This document shows, in pieces, positions 21,928-32,047 of a stretch of 64,000 nt of DNA. The notes beneath the pieces are model-generated. The model was given only the letters and a program-made list of their open reading frames with translations. It was not told the DNA's origin and made no database searches. Source of the stretch: Caenorhabditis remanei. Taxonomy: Eukaryota; Nematoda; Chromadorea; Rhabditida; Rhabditidae. Location of the stretch: assembly GCF_010183535.1 (NCBI RefSeq), contig NC_071333.1, positions 4,462,587 to 4,526,586 of the forward strand. The letters run 5' to 3'. A program made the position numbers and the translations under genes. Numbering within the stretch: the first letter of the stretch is position 1; each line of letters begins with the position of its first letter.

Positions 21928-22872
21928 TTATTTGTAGAGATTCTTCAAATACGCATTAACATCCCCATCATCGATTTCCTCCTCCACGTCAGATACTTCA
22001 ACAAAATCTGCATTGTCTACGTCATCGGATTCTTCATCATCAACGTAGTATTGCTCATTATCCATTTCTTCATAAGATATATCTTGTTCCAGTGCATAAC
22101 TTTCTTCTCCCTCTTCGTCCTTATTTTTGAAAAGCAATTGTTTTTGCCCGTCACACGAATTGTTGGTTTTCTCATCAGTATCATCTTTTTTCTCAGTCTC
22201 GTAACTAACTTCCTCATCCAGATAGCTAGCCTCGAAATCTGAATGCTTGATCCCCTTTTCATCTTCACTTTCCGAATACTGTTCCGACAATTTTTCATCC
22301 TCACCAGAATCAGAATATCCAATTTCCGAGTCCTCGTCATCAAAAGAGCCTTCATCTTCCGAATATTGTTCCGAGAGCTCACTGTCCTTATCCGAATCAA
22401 TGTCTCCAATTTCTGACTTTTTTTCATCATCACATCTCTCTTCGTCATCACTTTCCTCCTTGTTATATGCCAAATACAGATTAGATGGTTTGGTGATTCG
22501 TTTTTCAAAAAAGTCCATTTCTCCTTTCGCTTCTCTGGATGCTTCCCATTTGCAAAGAGCCTCGCTGTCGGCTATGAACTCTTCAATTGGACTGAAAATA
22601 AGAATTATTTTATAAAATGCCTCAAATTCGGAACTAACTCTTCAAAAACGCCTCGTTCAGGCTCCCCCGCTCTCAATCGAAGAATCCTGGCTTTCAGTTG
22701 AATTATCTGATTTTGAAGCAGAGATTTCTCCTTTACTTCTCTGTAAGTTTAAGAATAGGGTGGGAATTGGATTGAAAAGTTACCTATAGAATAAACCTTC
22801 GTAGTCAAACTCTCTGCATTCGGGTGATGGGATAGAGAATCTCACTCTTTTCTGCTTCTTTGGGTTAACCAT
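21928..22872 (-). CDS. Highly acidic, probably nuclear protein with a PP1-type docking motif
   Basis: Three exons on the minus strand (22872-22784, 22740-22639, 22591-21928) join in frame to 284 residues. The basic N-terminus has KRVRF at residues 8-12, which fits the RVxF docking motif of protein phosphatase 1. A short leucine-rich helix follows (SLLQNQIIQLKARILRLR), which could form a coiled coil. The last ~180 residues are dominated by Glu, Asp and Ser, with LSEQYSE occurring twice and many CK2-type sites. There is no signal peptide or membrane span. Such composition is typical of chromatin or nucleolar acidic proteins; the PP1 link is inference from the motif alone. A decayed relative is at 51590-51885, between the duplicated neighbours. 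Confidence 0.75.
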
Positions 22873-24839
22873 TTCGTTCGACTCTTTTGAACCTTATGTT
22901 ATTGAAAAACAAAAATCAAATAGAAAAAGGGAAAATCAATGTCGGGAAGGAAGACTGCAGGGAGATGTGATGAAAATATTGATGCCGATCTTCCCAGGAG
23001 CCGTGCGATGCGGCTGCGTTGCGGTTTGACATCCTGTGTAATTCGAAAAAAAATCGTAATACGGCGGGCCACATAACAGTAGTTATTGAGTGATCAAGAG
23101 TATTCAAATAATGGAATATCAAAAAATCACTAAACTAATGGTAGACTGAATCTGTATATGGAATGCAGGCTGTGTTGTTTTATTTAGGCTCCGCTTTGCA
23201 TGGATGAATTGTATAAGTTTTAATAAAAATTGAGAAGCTTTTTGAAATCATTAACTTTAAAGGCGCATATCTCTGAAATAGGTGGATTTATCGAAAAGAT
23301 GACAACTACGAAAAGGAAGTTCTTGAATTGAAATAATTTTTGTAGTTTATAACTTTGTTATATCTTCGACTACTTTGAGATAGGCGCTTTTGAAAAAAGT
23401 TTTCTTAAAGCGCAGCTTCGAGAGTGTGAGAGTGAGGTGGTTATCTTTCAAATTGCTTATCTCAAAAGTGGGCGGGATTTTCAAAAAGAGGTCAACTACA
23501 AAAATGAAGATCTTGAATGGGGCTTTATTTTTGCTGTTGATAATTTTTAATTAGCTCCACCAATAGTTGAATTACGCGCAGCTGAAAATTGTAATAGGTA
23601 TTACCCTTCATGCTTAACAATGATTAGCTTAACCTGCCATATCGTTCGAAAAACATGGAAAACTAAGATTACGGCTCTCCTCTACTCAACTCATTCCCCA
23701 GTATGAACGAATAAGTATGGATGTTTATAAATCTATAAATTTGATGACATTATGGTCAGATATGTCCCCGATTACTGTGGAAATCATTATTCAGTGAGCA
23801 CAATTTTACTCAAATTAGCCCCATATACTCCGCTGAAATTTTGATAGATCTCATTTGAGTTCTTGAACCCTACGCACTTCAGTCACGTTTGTCATCAACA
23901 AAAACGAAAGAACTCTCTCTAGACTGACTAATGATTGTCATCAATTAGTCAGAACTTGCGTAGTAGTTTTTAATCACAAAATCTTCTGATTATTCGTCTT
24001 GGGATGAAGTCAGGTGATTCATGTTTATAGAATACGGAATGAGCTCTAATACTTAAAGTTCAAAGAGCTCATGAGGGATGATGATTCGAAGTAAATGCTG
24101 AGAAGTAAGTGAATCAGATTGATGATATTGTTAATAGAACCTGATTTCGTGAATCAGTGAGCTCAAGTATCACGTTATCCACGTCAGAGGCAGTAGGACT
24201 CAAGATTTCCAATTAGTAGAACTAAAGAAAGTTGATGCAAGGCCAGAGCCTCTCAAATCTTGATTAAAGCCGGGGACTTGTGAAGCTTAATCTAAAACCC
24301 CGCGTTTCTAGAGGACACGGCCTAAGACCCAATAAAAGTGAAACGTCTAAAAACACAGTGAACAGTTTTTATCTATGAATAAAATCAACTCAAAATATAA
24401 AATTTTGACTGCGGAGCTTCAGGCGGCAGAGACAAGAAGACCTTAAGAACATGCCCGGAAAATAACATCTGCGGTGCAACTACAAAACTTTCCGGTAATT
24501 TATTCCTTAATTCTTCCTTAAACCAAATTCTCAACAAAACTTTATTTTTCGATAGAGCCGTTTAGCAGACTTGTACAAAATGAGAGGTAAAGAATAGCAG
24601 AGTTCGAAAGCCGGAAGTTCGATTAATTTCTCAAAATCTACAAAATGAGTAAGCACTTCCTCATACGTGATGAAAAAAGTAAACAACGGTTGTCAAGTTT
24701 CCAACACCTAAAACATTTTTTTGCTTTTCGTTTGGTGATAATGATTGTAATTTGGAAGTGCCCAAGCCGGAATTCGAAATCCAAAATCTCTAAACCCACA
24801 ATTATGTACACTTCTGCTAATTAGCTTTCTTTTTATCTC
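22873..24839. other. Intergenic stretch with diverged repeats
   Basis: At 23223-23560 there is an imperfect direct repeat (period near 190 bp) with blocks such as CATATCTCTGAAATAGGTGG and CTTATCTCAAAAGTGGGCGG, each followed by TCAACTAC or ACAACTAC. The remainder is AT-rich. Parts of 23860-24560 align loosely with 51950-52580 as the background of the segmental duplication. No gene recognised. Confidence 0.5.
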
Positions 24840-25137
24840 TTATTTCAAAATTCCAGTGTGATACATGATGACGTAATAGATGACGGCCGCGAGGATAGCA
24901 CAAACGACGGTGACTGGAACGCAGGCACGGCTGTAAAAATGAACGTTTCATTAGTTTTCAATTGCGTATCGCGCACCGGAACATTCGTTGTCTTTCCGTT
25001 TCTTGGCGGTTTGTTCCCGCATTTGGAAACATCTGAAAATTTTATTGATTATTTTTCTAGAATTTTTCAATTAACGCTGTTACCTGGTTTGGTGGATGTG
25101 GGTTTGGGTTCACTGCACCAGCATTTTGGGACGACAT
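24840..25137 (-). CDS. Small tail-TM membrane protein, family member A
   Basis: Three exons (25137-25084, 25032-24977, 24930-24840) encode 66 residues. Architecture: a Asn/Pro-rich N-terminus (MSSQNAGAVNPNPHPPNQ), a charged middle exon (RQETERQR), then CVPVTVVCAILAAVIYYVI as the single membrane span and a short tail ending GILK. Introns are at identical phases (0 and 2) in members B (26868-27143) and C (52776-53059), which establishes a gene family. Orientation is probably N-in with the membrane span near the C-terminus. Function unknown. Its upstream region shares CGCGTGCGTCAG (minus strand) with member C. Confidence 0.7.
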
Positions 25138-26246
25138 TGCGAGAAACTAAAAAAAAACTATTTTCACAGGGTAACCAGGAAACTGACAATTCGAAAATTT
25201 CTGGAATACTCCAAATCTCATAAGAAAAGCATGGAAGAAAAAAGTAAGAATGAAATGAAAATAAGAATGAAATTAGCGCCCATAGCAATCTGACGCACGC
25301 GAAAAATCCCAGAAGAATTAATTATGAGTAGACGGATTAGCGAGTACACTTCCGTTTTCTAGTTGGATCGAAGAGAAAAGAGGAAATTTGTTTTTGAATG
25401 ATCACTTCTTATGAACCAAACACGATTTGAACCACAAACTAGGAATCGAAAGTGAAATTGAATGAAAAATAATTCATTTCACATTGGGAAATTTTGTCAA
25501 TCAGAGGCACAAAGCCATATGGAAGATGGAATGAGTGACATAATTAGAAACAGGACAACATTCGTTAAGCACTTTCTCATAGTTTCCTGGGATTCTTAAA
25601 ATAAGAAAAAAAATCATTAACACATCTGCCACGAAAAAATAAGAAAACATTTGAAATGGATTGAATTTAAAAAAAAACGTCTAAAATGCTTAGGCATTTA
25701 ATTTTTTTTTAATTCGAAACATAAAGTATATAGACATGCGCTGAACAAGCCGTTAAAAATTGTGTAATTGATCTGTAGAATGAAAAAAATTGACAGCAAG
25801 CCCCGGTGTGAATAATATTGCCAAACCTGTAGTTTCTTGCGTGCTGTGTAAATCAAACTCGTTGATATAATTTGTTGACATTATTTTGTACAGCTACTTA
25901 TCGAAAAGTTAAAATTTTTGAACTTAATATTGCTCTCAAGAAAACCCATTTCTGTTCAGAATAGCACAGGTTTTCGCCATAAAAGCTCTAAAGTACAAAA
26001 ATAATACAATTTACAGGTATCAAGTAATTTTCCAGATATTAGTCAAATTATGTTTTCTTGAATATTGAAAGTTTGTTTACCCTGATTAATTTCCAATGGT
26101 CTCTATTTTTTTTAATCTAGAGTGTGTTTTGAGAGATCCTTCCCACCTCACTCGCCTCTAAAAACAACCATCTGTGAATGATTGTTCTTCTCTCAATGCC
26201 ACCCACTGTGTACACATAACGGACTAGCCGACTGCCCATCTCCAAC
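25138..26246. other. Promoter side of member A and spacer
   Basis: TGACGCACGCG at about 25272-25282 is conserved with 53230-53240 upstream of member C. Two plus-strand ORFs at 24858-25293 run antisense to member A and are shadows of it. No other gene seen up to the tRNA. Confidence 0.5.
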
Positions 26247-26318
26247 AGCAGCGTGGCGCAGTGGAAGCGTGCTGGGCCCATAACCCAGAGGTCGGTGGAT
26301 CGAAACCACTCGCTGCTA
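26247..26318 (+). tRNA. Initiator tRNA-Met (CAT)
   Basis: A 72-nt cloverleaf: acceptor AGCAGCG pairs with CGCTGCT, D-arm TGGCGCAGTGGAAGC, and anticodon arm TGGGCCCATAACCCA with anticodon CAT. Two features mark the initiator over the elongator: GGG/CCC at the base of the anticodon stem, and an A in place of T at position 54 of the T-loop (GGATCGAAACC). A T-run follows at about 26325 as a Pol III terminator. The A and B boxes are intact, so it should be functional. Confidence 0.93.
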
Positions 26319-26867
26319 GATACGTTTTTATTTCTTGTTTAGACCATCCAGGATTATCTTTCAATCATTATGTGCCAAAAAATCCACAAAAAATGCTTTC
26401 ATCAAAATTCCCCCCACAGTTATGTTTGTTATTTTTACCTTTTTTAAATCTTTTGTGTAATTTTTTAATGATTTTTTCAAAGTGAGTGTGAGTTAGAACA
26501 AAAATATATTTCTCATTGTCAGAAACGAGGCAAATTAGAATAATGATATGTCCGCAGCGAGAAAAACTTATTGATTGTCAAATTGCACATTTCCGTAAGT
26601 TTTCTCACATCATTTGTATTCTGAACTACAACTTTGAAAAAAAACTCAAAAATAAGAATAAGTACTGAATATTGCTGTAACCGACAAATTTTTTCCCGTA
26701 CCATGCATGGGTTTTTCATATGAAAAAAGCAAATCGAATTTAAAACTGCTCAGAAAATATTTGGTACTTTCATTTCTCAGGATGTAAGAAGAAGATACAC
26801 AGCTGTGGAATGAAATATGTTTATCATATTTTAGCACATCCACGATGACAAAAATAAGTAGCAAAAT
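26319..26867. other. Spacer between tRNA and member B
   Basis: T-rich just after the tRNA. Short ORFs have no splice support. No gene recognised. Confidence 0.45.
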
Positions 26868-27143
26868 TCATTTTAATCGACTTTGAACCAATACGACGTA
26901 GAGAACCACAACTATGAGTGCAACTATCAGCGAAATTGGAATACAAGCAATACTGAAACAACAATTTTGTTTAGATGATTTTTTGAAATTTTCACCGCAT
27001 TTTTCTGTTACACTCTGTTTCTTCTTGCCCTAGTAGAAGACTAAACATCTGAAAAATTTTTTGAGAAACATGAGAAAAACAAGATAGTCTACCTGTTGTG
27101 GCGGTGGATTAGATTGGTTGGAAGACACACGTTGAATAGGCAT
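26868..27143 (-). CDS. Small tail-TM membrane protein, family member B
   Basis: Three exons (27143-27093, 27048-26996, 26952-26868) encode 62 residues with the same phases as members A and C. The N-terminus is MPIQRVSSNQSNPPPQQ, the middle exon contains GQEETECNRKMR, and the last exon gives CIPISLIVALIVVVLYVVL with the tail VQSRLK. It lies next to member A but outside the segmental duplication that generated A and C, so it represents an older duplication. Sequence divergence is greatest in the middle exon. Function unknown. Confidence 0.65.
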
Positions 27144-27786
27144 TGTTGAAATTATGAGTGGTTAATGTGTTGAACTAAAAAGATATTCGAGATTGACAAG
27201 GTATTTGAGACTGGTGAAATAGTGGAAAATAACAAAAAATTAGAAGAAAAAAAACAAGTGAGAAGGCGGAATAAAATTTATCTTCAACCTGGAATTAAAC
27301 ATTGTACTGATAACAATTATGACGTAACCTGAAAAATGATAATACATCATACTCTTATGGACTAGACGGGTTTAGAGAACAAGACTGTGATCTTTGACTT
27401 ATGAAAGATCATTGGTGATTCTGTTTTTTTTTTGTTTCATTTGATCAAAAAAGTGCGCTGAGCACGGCAGATACCAAACAGGCTGAAGTTTGGTTTAGCT
27501 ACTATGACTAACTTTGAATGTGAGTTAAAGAATTATTAATTTAAAGGGGGACTGCGCTATTCGAATTGAAAATTTTTTTAAACATGAATCGACGCAGAAT
27601 TTCGGCTGGACAATAAAATTCTCTTGAAGGTAGGTCAGGAAATTTGATTCAAAAAAATTATGAGCTGTCCAAGTTGTCAAATCGCACCTTTATGGTACAC
27701 TTTTTCGTTGAATTTTTCATTAAATATTCCCATGGTGCACGTGAAAGTATAATACATTTTTAATAAAAACGTCTTTTTTTAAATAA

Positions 27787-28258
27787 AAATTGTTTTATTG
27801 GCGAAACTGAGAAATCTAAATAAGTTTACTCGATATTTGACCTGAATGTCACCTTCTGAAAAACGCAACGATAAATCTGGATATGATATGCGATCCGAAA
27901 TGGCAGTTATACATTGGAATACGTTTCTAGAAATCACTATAAATTGAGCATTTTGAAGTTTTTTCTAGAAACGTGCATGAAATGGTCTCATGGAAGATGT
28001 CGGGTGCACCAAGAGTGGAAGCTCTCTAAACTGGAAGTTCCGAAATTCTCTTATATACAAACTAGTGGGACACAATCGAATAAAAAAGTTAGGAAAAAAG
28101 CAAAACGAAAAAATTGAGAGTATCGAGATTTTATGGTCTCTACTGCATAATCTCTGGAGTTTTACAGTAAATCAAACTGGTAAGCGTTTTTCAGAAGGTG
28201 ACATTCAGGTATCGAGTAAACTTATTTAGATTTCTCAGTTTTGCCAATAAAACAATTT
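27787..28258. repeat. Palindromic element with ~90-bp inverted arms
   Basis: The left arm (27787-27876) and right arm (28176-28258) are inverted copies sharing GTTTTATTGGC, AGAAATCTAAATAAGTTTAC and GAATGTCACCTTCTGAAAAA. The 300-bp loop has a basic ORF with no splice support. The right end abuts the next element exactly. Confidence 0.75.
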
Positions 28259-29346
28259 GGCTCTATCCTATTTTAATGGTCCCATAGTGATTTTAATGGT
28301 CCCAAGTGATAATAATGGTCCCAAGTGAAATTAATGGTCCCAAGTGATATTAATGGTCCTAAGTGATTTTAGTGTTCCTAAGTGATTTTAGTGGTCCTAT
28401 GGGAATTTAGTGGTCCTATGGGAATTTAAGGGCTTCATGTAATTCTAGTGGTCCCATAATGATTTTATGGGTCCCACAAGATTTTAAAGGCTTCATAACA
28501 AGTTTAGTGCTCAAATGCGGAATCAGAAATTGTTTGATAAGCAATTCAGCTGCGCGCATGTTATTTAGTAAATTTCATTAAAAAAATTTTTCATTAATTT
28601 TTTTATGTTTTCATTAAAAATATAAGTATATATCTATAGAGAAGTAGAGCGTATTTTTATAAATTATAAAGTCAAACAAATTTAAAAAACGTGTGGGTCT
28701 CTTGGTGGTGAAGATGGTCTGCTTCTGTAAGAAAGATTTTTAGAGAGAGCATGGCTGCCGCGGAGTATGCCGCTGGCCTGTCCTGGACAAATGGAGGAAC
28801 TGTCTTCCTCTCATCTTAGAGGCATCGGGTGCGTAACCGGTCAAAGGAAGTATCCTTTATCAAATTAGAAATTCTAAAATAGTAGTAGTACTGTATCTGT
28901 ACTCGATCCGTACTTTCCTTTCTTTATTATCAATGACGTCATGAGGTGGGATGGGAGACGGGCCCAAAGGGCACCCTCTCCTCCCCCGCAACATGACACA
29001 TTCCACATGTCTCACCTTCCAAATGGTTTTTCCCTCTATTGCTTTTTCTCTAGATCATTGTCTCTCACCAGAAAACAGTCTGGCTCCGCCCCACGGGCCG
29101 GCGCGAGACAGTTTTCTTATATTGCTATGGGACTATCAAAATCGCTATGAGACCATTTAAATCCTAATGGACCCATAAAATCCTTATGGAACCACTAGAA
29201 ATACATGGGCCCACTAAAATCACTTAGGACCATCAAAATCCCTAAGGACCATTAATATCACTTGGGACCATTAATATCACTTGGGACCATTAAAATCACT
29301 ATGGGACCATTAAACTCCTATGGGACCATTAAAATAGGATAGAGCC
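28259..29346. mobile_element. Foldback-like element with minisatellite arms
   Basis: The termini GGCTCTATCCTATTTTAATG recur inverted at 29327-29346. Each arm is an array of ~18-bp units (AATGGTCCCAAGTGATT type) in opposite orientation (28264-28470 and about 29130-29340). The ~650-bp centre contains a GC-rich patch but no convincing gene. It has the same design as the 8.3-kb element at 3382-11707 on a smaller scale. A target duplication was not found. Confidence 0.7.
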
Positions 29347-30266
29347 CAGAGTTTGCTACAAACGGGAAGTCACAGGATTGAGAATTTTTTTTCCCTAAAA
29401 AAAACCAGTTACACTTTCTAAATAAATTAATAAATTATGATTTATATGAAAAAAGTGGAAAACATGTATGGAAATATAACACGAGAATCTCATTGAAATT
29501 CTGATTTTTTTTAATTCTAATCTATTTCTCTTGGAAGTGTCCATGAATTCTACCTTTAGTAAATTTCAGTTTTTATTCGGTTTTCTCTATCATGAAAATA
29601 AAATAATAGTTTCAAAGTGAAATAGTAAAATAATAGTTCCGGACAGCTGGTGAAAATTTTCTGAGCGGAAGAGCAAAGAAAGTTTCATAATCTGAAAAGT
29701 TTCACTTCGGAAAGTCAACAGTTTTATAAATGTTGCATTGTCAAGAAAATTTTGCAAGTGGAAACAGTGGAATATTGATAGGGAATGGATCCCTTATTAT
29801 GGATCCAGGTACCCTTATTGTGCTAGTTTTCGACCATGAAGTAAAGTCAGAAATCAAAGGGAAATTATCAACAAACGTTTAAAGAGTGAAGAAACAACTT
29901 TTTTTCCATGAGAAACGTAGCCAAATTTTGTTTCCAATCTTTCACTCACACATAGATCACGAATTACATTCAGAAACTGTGTATAAAATCAGTTTTGAAA
30001 CTTGGAAAAATGTTCACTTCTCAAGTTGATTCTCAGAAAAACGTGAAGAAACAGGTTCACAGTACTTCATTTCTCAAACGGACGACATTTTCGGAATCAG
30101 TGTAAAATTTGCTACAAAATAGCGGTTATTTACTCTCAAAACGCCATCCCCCATCCAGACTCATCCTCTAAAAGTTTCCCATTATTTTTTTTTGCTTTCC
30201 AGGAAATAACTCAAAAATAAGAGATTCAGAGGATGAAATATTTTATTGCATTGTGTATTGAAGAGT
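29347..30266. other. Spacer without a recognised gene
   Basis: AT-rich, with no exon pair of consistent phase on either strand. Confidence 0.4.
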
Positions 30267-30432
30267 TCACTCGTAAGTCAACAAATCTTGGAGCTCCTTG
30301 TGAATACGGTTTCTACATGGATCAAAATTGACGGCAAGTCAAGCAAGAAAACCACTAGAAGAAAGACTTGAAATCAAACGATTTTTACAATTTCTCTGTT
30401 AAAAAGAAGAAACTTACGATGGTAGAGAGCAT
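30267..30432 (-). pseudogene. Small secreted-peptide gene, apparently frameshifted
   Basis: A first exon encodes MLSTI and ends in GTAAGT (30432-30418). After a 63-nt intron with acceptor TTCTTCTAG, exon 2 begins at 30354. In one frame exon 2 starts hydrophobic (VFLLDL); in a frame one base off it reads AVNFDPCRNRIHKELQDLL and ends TYE-stop at 30267. The two halves together would make a short secreted peptide, so a single-base indel near 30330 is the simplest reading; splicing as seen gives only 15 residues. The strong upstream promoter signals suggest it was, or is, expressed. Confidence 0.35.
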
Positions 30433-30514
30433 TTTCGGAACCGGGAGAAAGAGAGAGAAAGAAAGTCACCGATTGAAATTTCGGGAATGAGTGAAATTTG
30501 GGAAATTCCCTTCC

Positions 30515-30545
30515 TATATACCCCTCTCTCTCCCTACTGATAAGA
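30515..30545 (-). promoter_or_regulatory. TATA box and intestinal GATA site
   Basis: ACTGATAAGA at 30536-30545 is the consensus site of the worm intestinal GATA factors ELT-2/ELT-7. TATATA at 30515-30520 lies 16 bp nearer the ATG at 30432, about 83 nt upstream of it. This spacing is typical of strongly expressed gut genes; assignment to the small gene is inference. Confidence 0.5.
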
Positions 30546-30604
30546 TCTACATTTTACGTCCACGTCACTTGTTTTTTGAAATAAAATTTTGAGATTTTCT
30601 AAAT

Positions 30605-31110
30605 GTGGCCCGTTCGGTTTGAATCTTATAGGATAGATATAACAGACTCAGATAAGTCCGAAAATCCGGCCGAAAAAGTCCGATTGTGGCCCGAAACGAA
30701 CTTTTTTTTGTGTGCGGACCAATTGAACTGAAACTTGGTGGGTGTACAATCTGAATTCAGATAAATCCAAAAATCCGGCCCAAAAAGTCCGATTGTGCCC
30801 GAAACTGACTCTTTTTGTGCGCGGACCAATTGAACTGAAACTTGGTGGGTGTACTATCTGAATTCAGATAAATCTAAAAATCCGGCCCAAAAAGTCCGAT
30901 TGTGGCCCGAAACGAACTTTTTTTTGTGTGCGGACCAATTGAACTGAAACTTGGTGGGTGTACTATCTGAATTCAGATAAATCCAAAAATCCGGCCCAAA
31001 AAGTCCGATTGTGCCCGAAACTGACTTTTTTTGTGCGCGGACCAATTGAACTGAAACTTGGTGGGTGTACTATCTGAATTCAGATAAATCTAAAAATCCG
31101 GCCCAAACAA
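30605..31110. repeat. ~108-bp tandem array, four copies plus a partial
   Basis: Units begin near 30651, 30761, 30868, 30977 and 31084 (spacing 107-110 bp) and contain AAAATCCGGCCCAAAAAGTC and CGGACCAATTGAACTGAAAC. Two alternating versions (with TTTTTTTTGTGTGCGG or TTTTTGTGCGCGG) suggest expansion in pairs. The ORFs through it merely follow the unit. Confidence 0.9.
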
Positions 31111-31522
31111 CAACAAAACCAATAACTTTTTTTAAGTTCACGTGTTTTTATTTGATTTATGTGTTACCTCACAACACAAAACAAAAGTTTTGGCTCAAAA
31201 CTATTTGTAAAACCACACAACGAACAACATTGGTTGTTAAGTCTTACATCTGTGTTTGAATTTTTCAAAATGAATTCTCTGTTTCTTAAGATTTGAATAA
31301 CTTCCTTTTTATACTCCTCCCTCATTTTCTCTTAACAGTTTTTGGAAAGATAAATTTAGACCTGGAATCTTTGTTCGCTACTTATTCAAAGACATGAATA
31401 TTTTCTCTTACATTAATTTTTCCGCAGATTTGTAATGGTTTCATCATGTTGGAAAAATAATAAACAGTTTTTATTGAGAGAAATTCTAAATTAAAAATTT
31501 ATTATAGGCGTGAAAAAAATAT

Positions 31523-32047
31523 TCAAACTTTCAAAACGTGCTCGGCAACTTCAGCTGGGATTAACCAGCCGCATTCCGATGTATCCTTCACTCTGGAAAA
31601 CAGATATTTGATAGAAGAGAATTTCAAATAATAATTCTTGAAAAGAAAGCTCACCTTCCGCCTTGCAAGTCTTCCATCCGATTTCGAAACTCACTTTTCA
31701 CCTCCTCCGACTGAGGTTAGAATCGAATTAGTTCGTCAACCTGAAAATTTGTTAAACTTATTTTAAAGCAGAACTTCTGAGCTGTGTAAACGTTATCGCA
31801 CCGCAATGAACATTATTAAAAAACTCTTACCTCTCGTATTGTCCTCCGCTGGTTTGAACTTGGCTTTTGACCCTACTCGATGGTCATGATCCGTGCATCA
31901 TTCTGAAAAGCAATTTGGTTCAATTCGAATTGTGGTGCTTAAAATTTACAAAAACAACAGTGTTACACTACCGCGGTAGAAACTTACTTTTTTCCTCTCT
32001 GGGTTTGAAGGCGATTTGAATCATTTTTCCAACAGATGCAAAGGAAC
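31523..32047 (-). pseudogene. Decayed multi-exon gene
   Basis: Four exon-like segments with good splice sites (32047-31988, 31902-31831, 31740-31655, 31592-31523). Locally coding frames include GKMIQIAFKPREEK, RVGSKAKFKPAEDNT, EFRNRMEDLQGG and the end ECGWLIPAEVAEHVLKV, but they cannot be joined: phases clash and in-frame TAG/TAA codons interrupt. This is what a gene with several small indels would look like. The family is not recognised. Confidence 0.4.

Larger units (their letters stand above)
20756..25560. repeat. Segmental duplication, copy 1 (4.8 kb)
   Basis: Gene order and sequence match 50846-53500. Shared, in order: promoter region, dileucine-type gene, acidic gene (intact here, decayed there), tail-TM gene, and a flank with TGACGCACGCG. 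Copy 1 is longer mainly because it keeps the acidic gene and its flanks. Confidence 0.85.

Noticed and set aside
22017..22508. 163-residue minus-strand ORF and 122-residue plus-strand ORF over the acidic gene
   Set aside because: Other-frame shadows of the Glu/Asp/Ser codon run in the gene 21928-22872.
24858..25293. Plus-strand ORFs of 121 and 65 residues
   Set aside because: Antisense to tail-TM member A, whose exon structure is shared with B and C; the plus-strand frames are not shared.
28259..28470. Regular short repeats resembling a CRISPR array
   Set aside because: Units are contiguous variants without unique spacers, the partner array is inverted at 29130-29340, and the host is a eukaryote.
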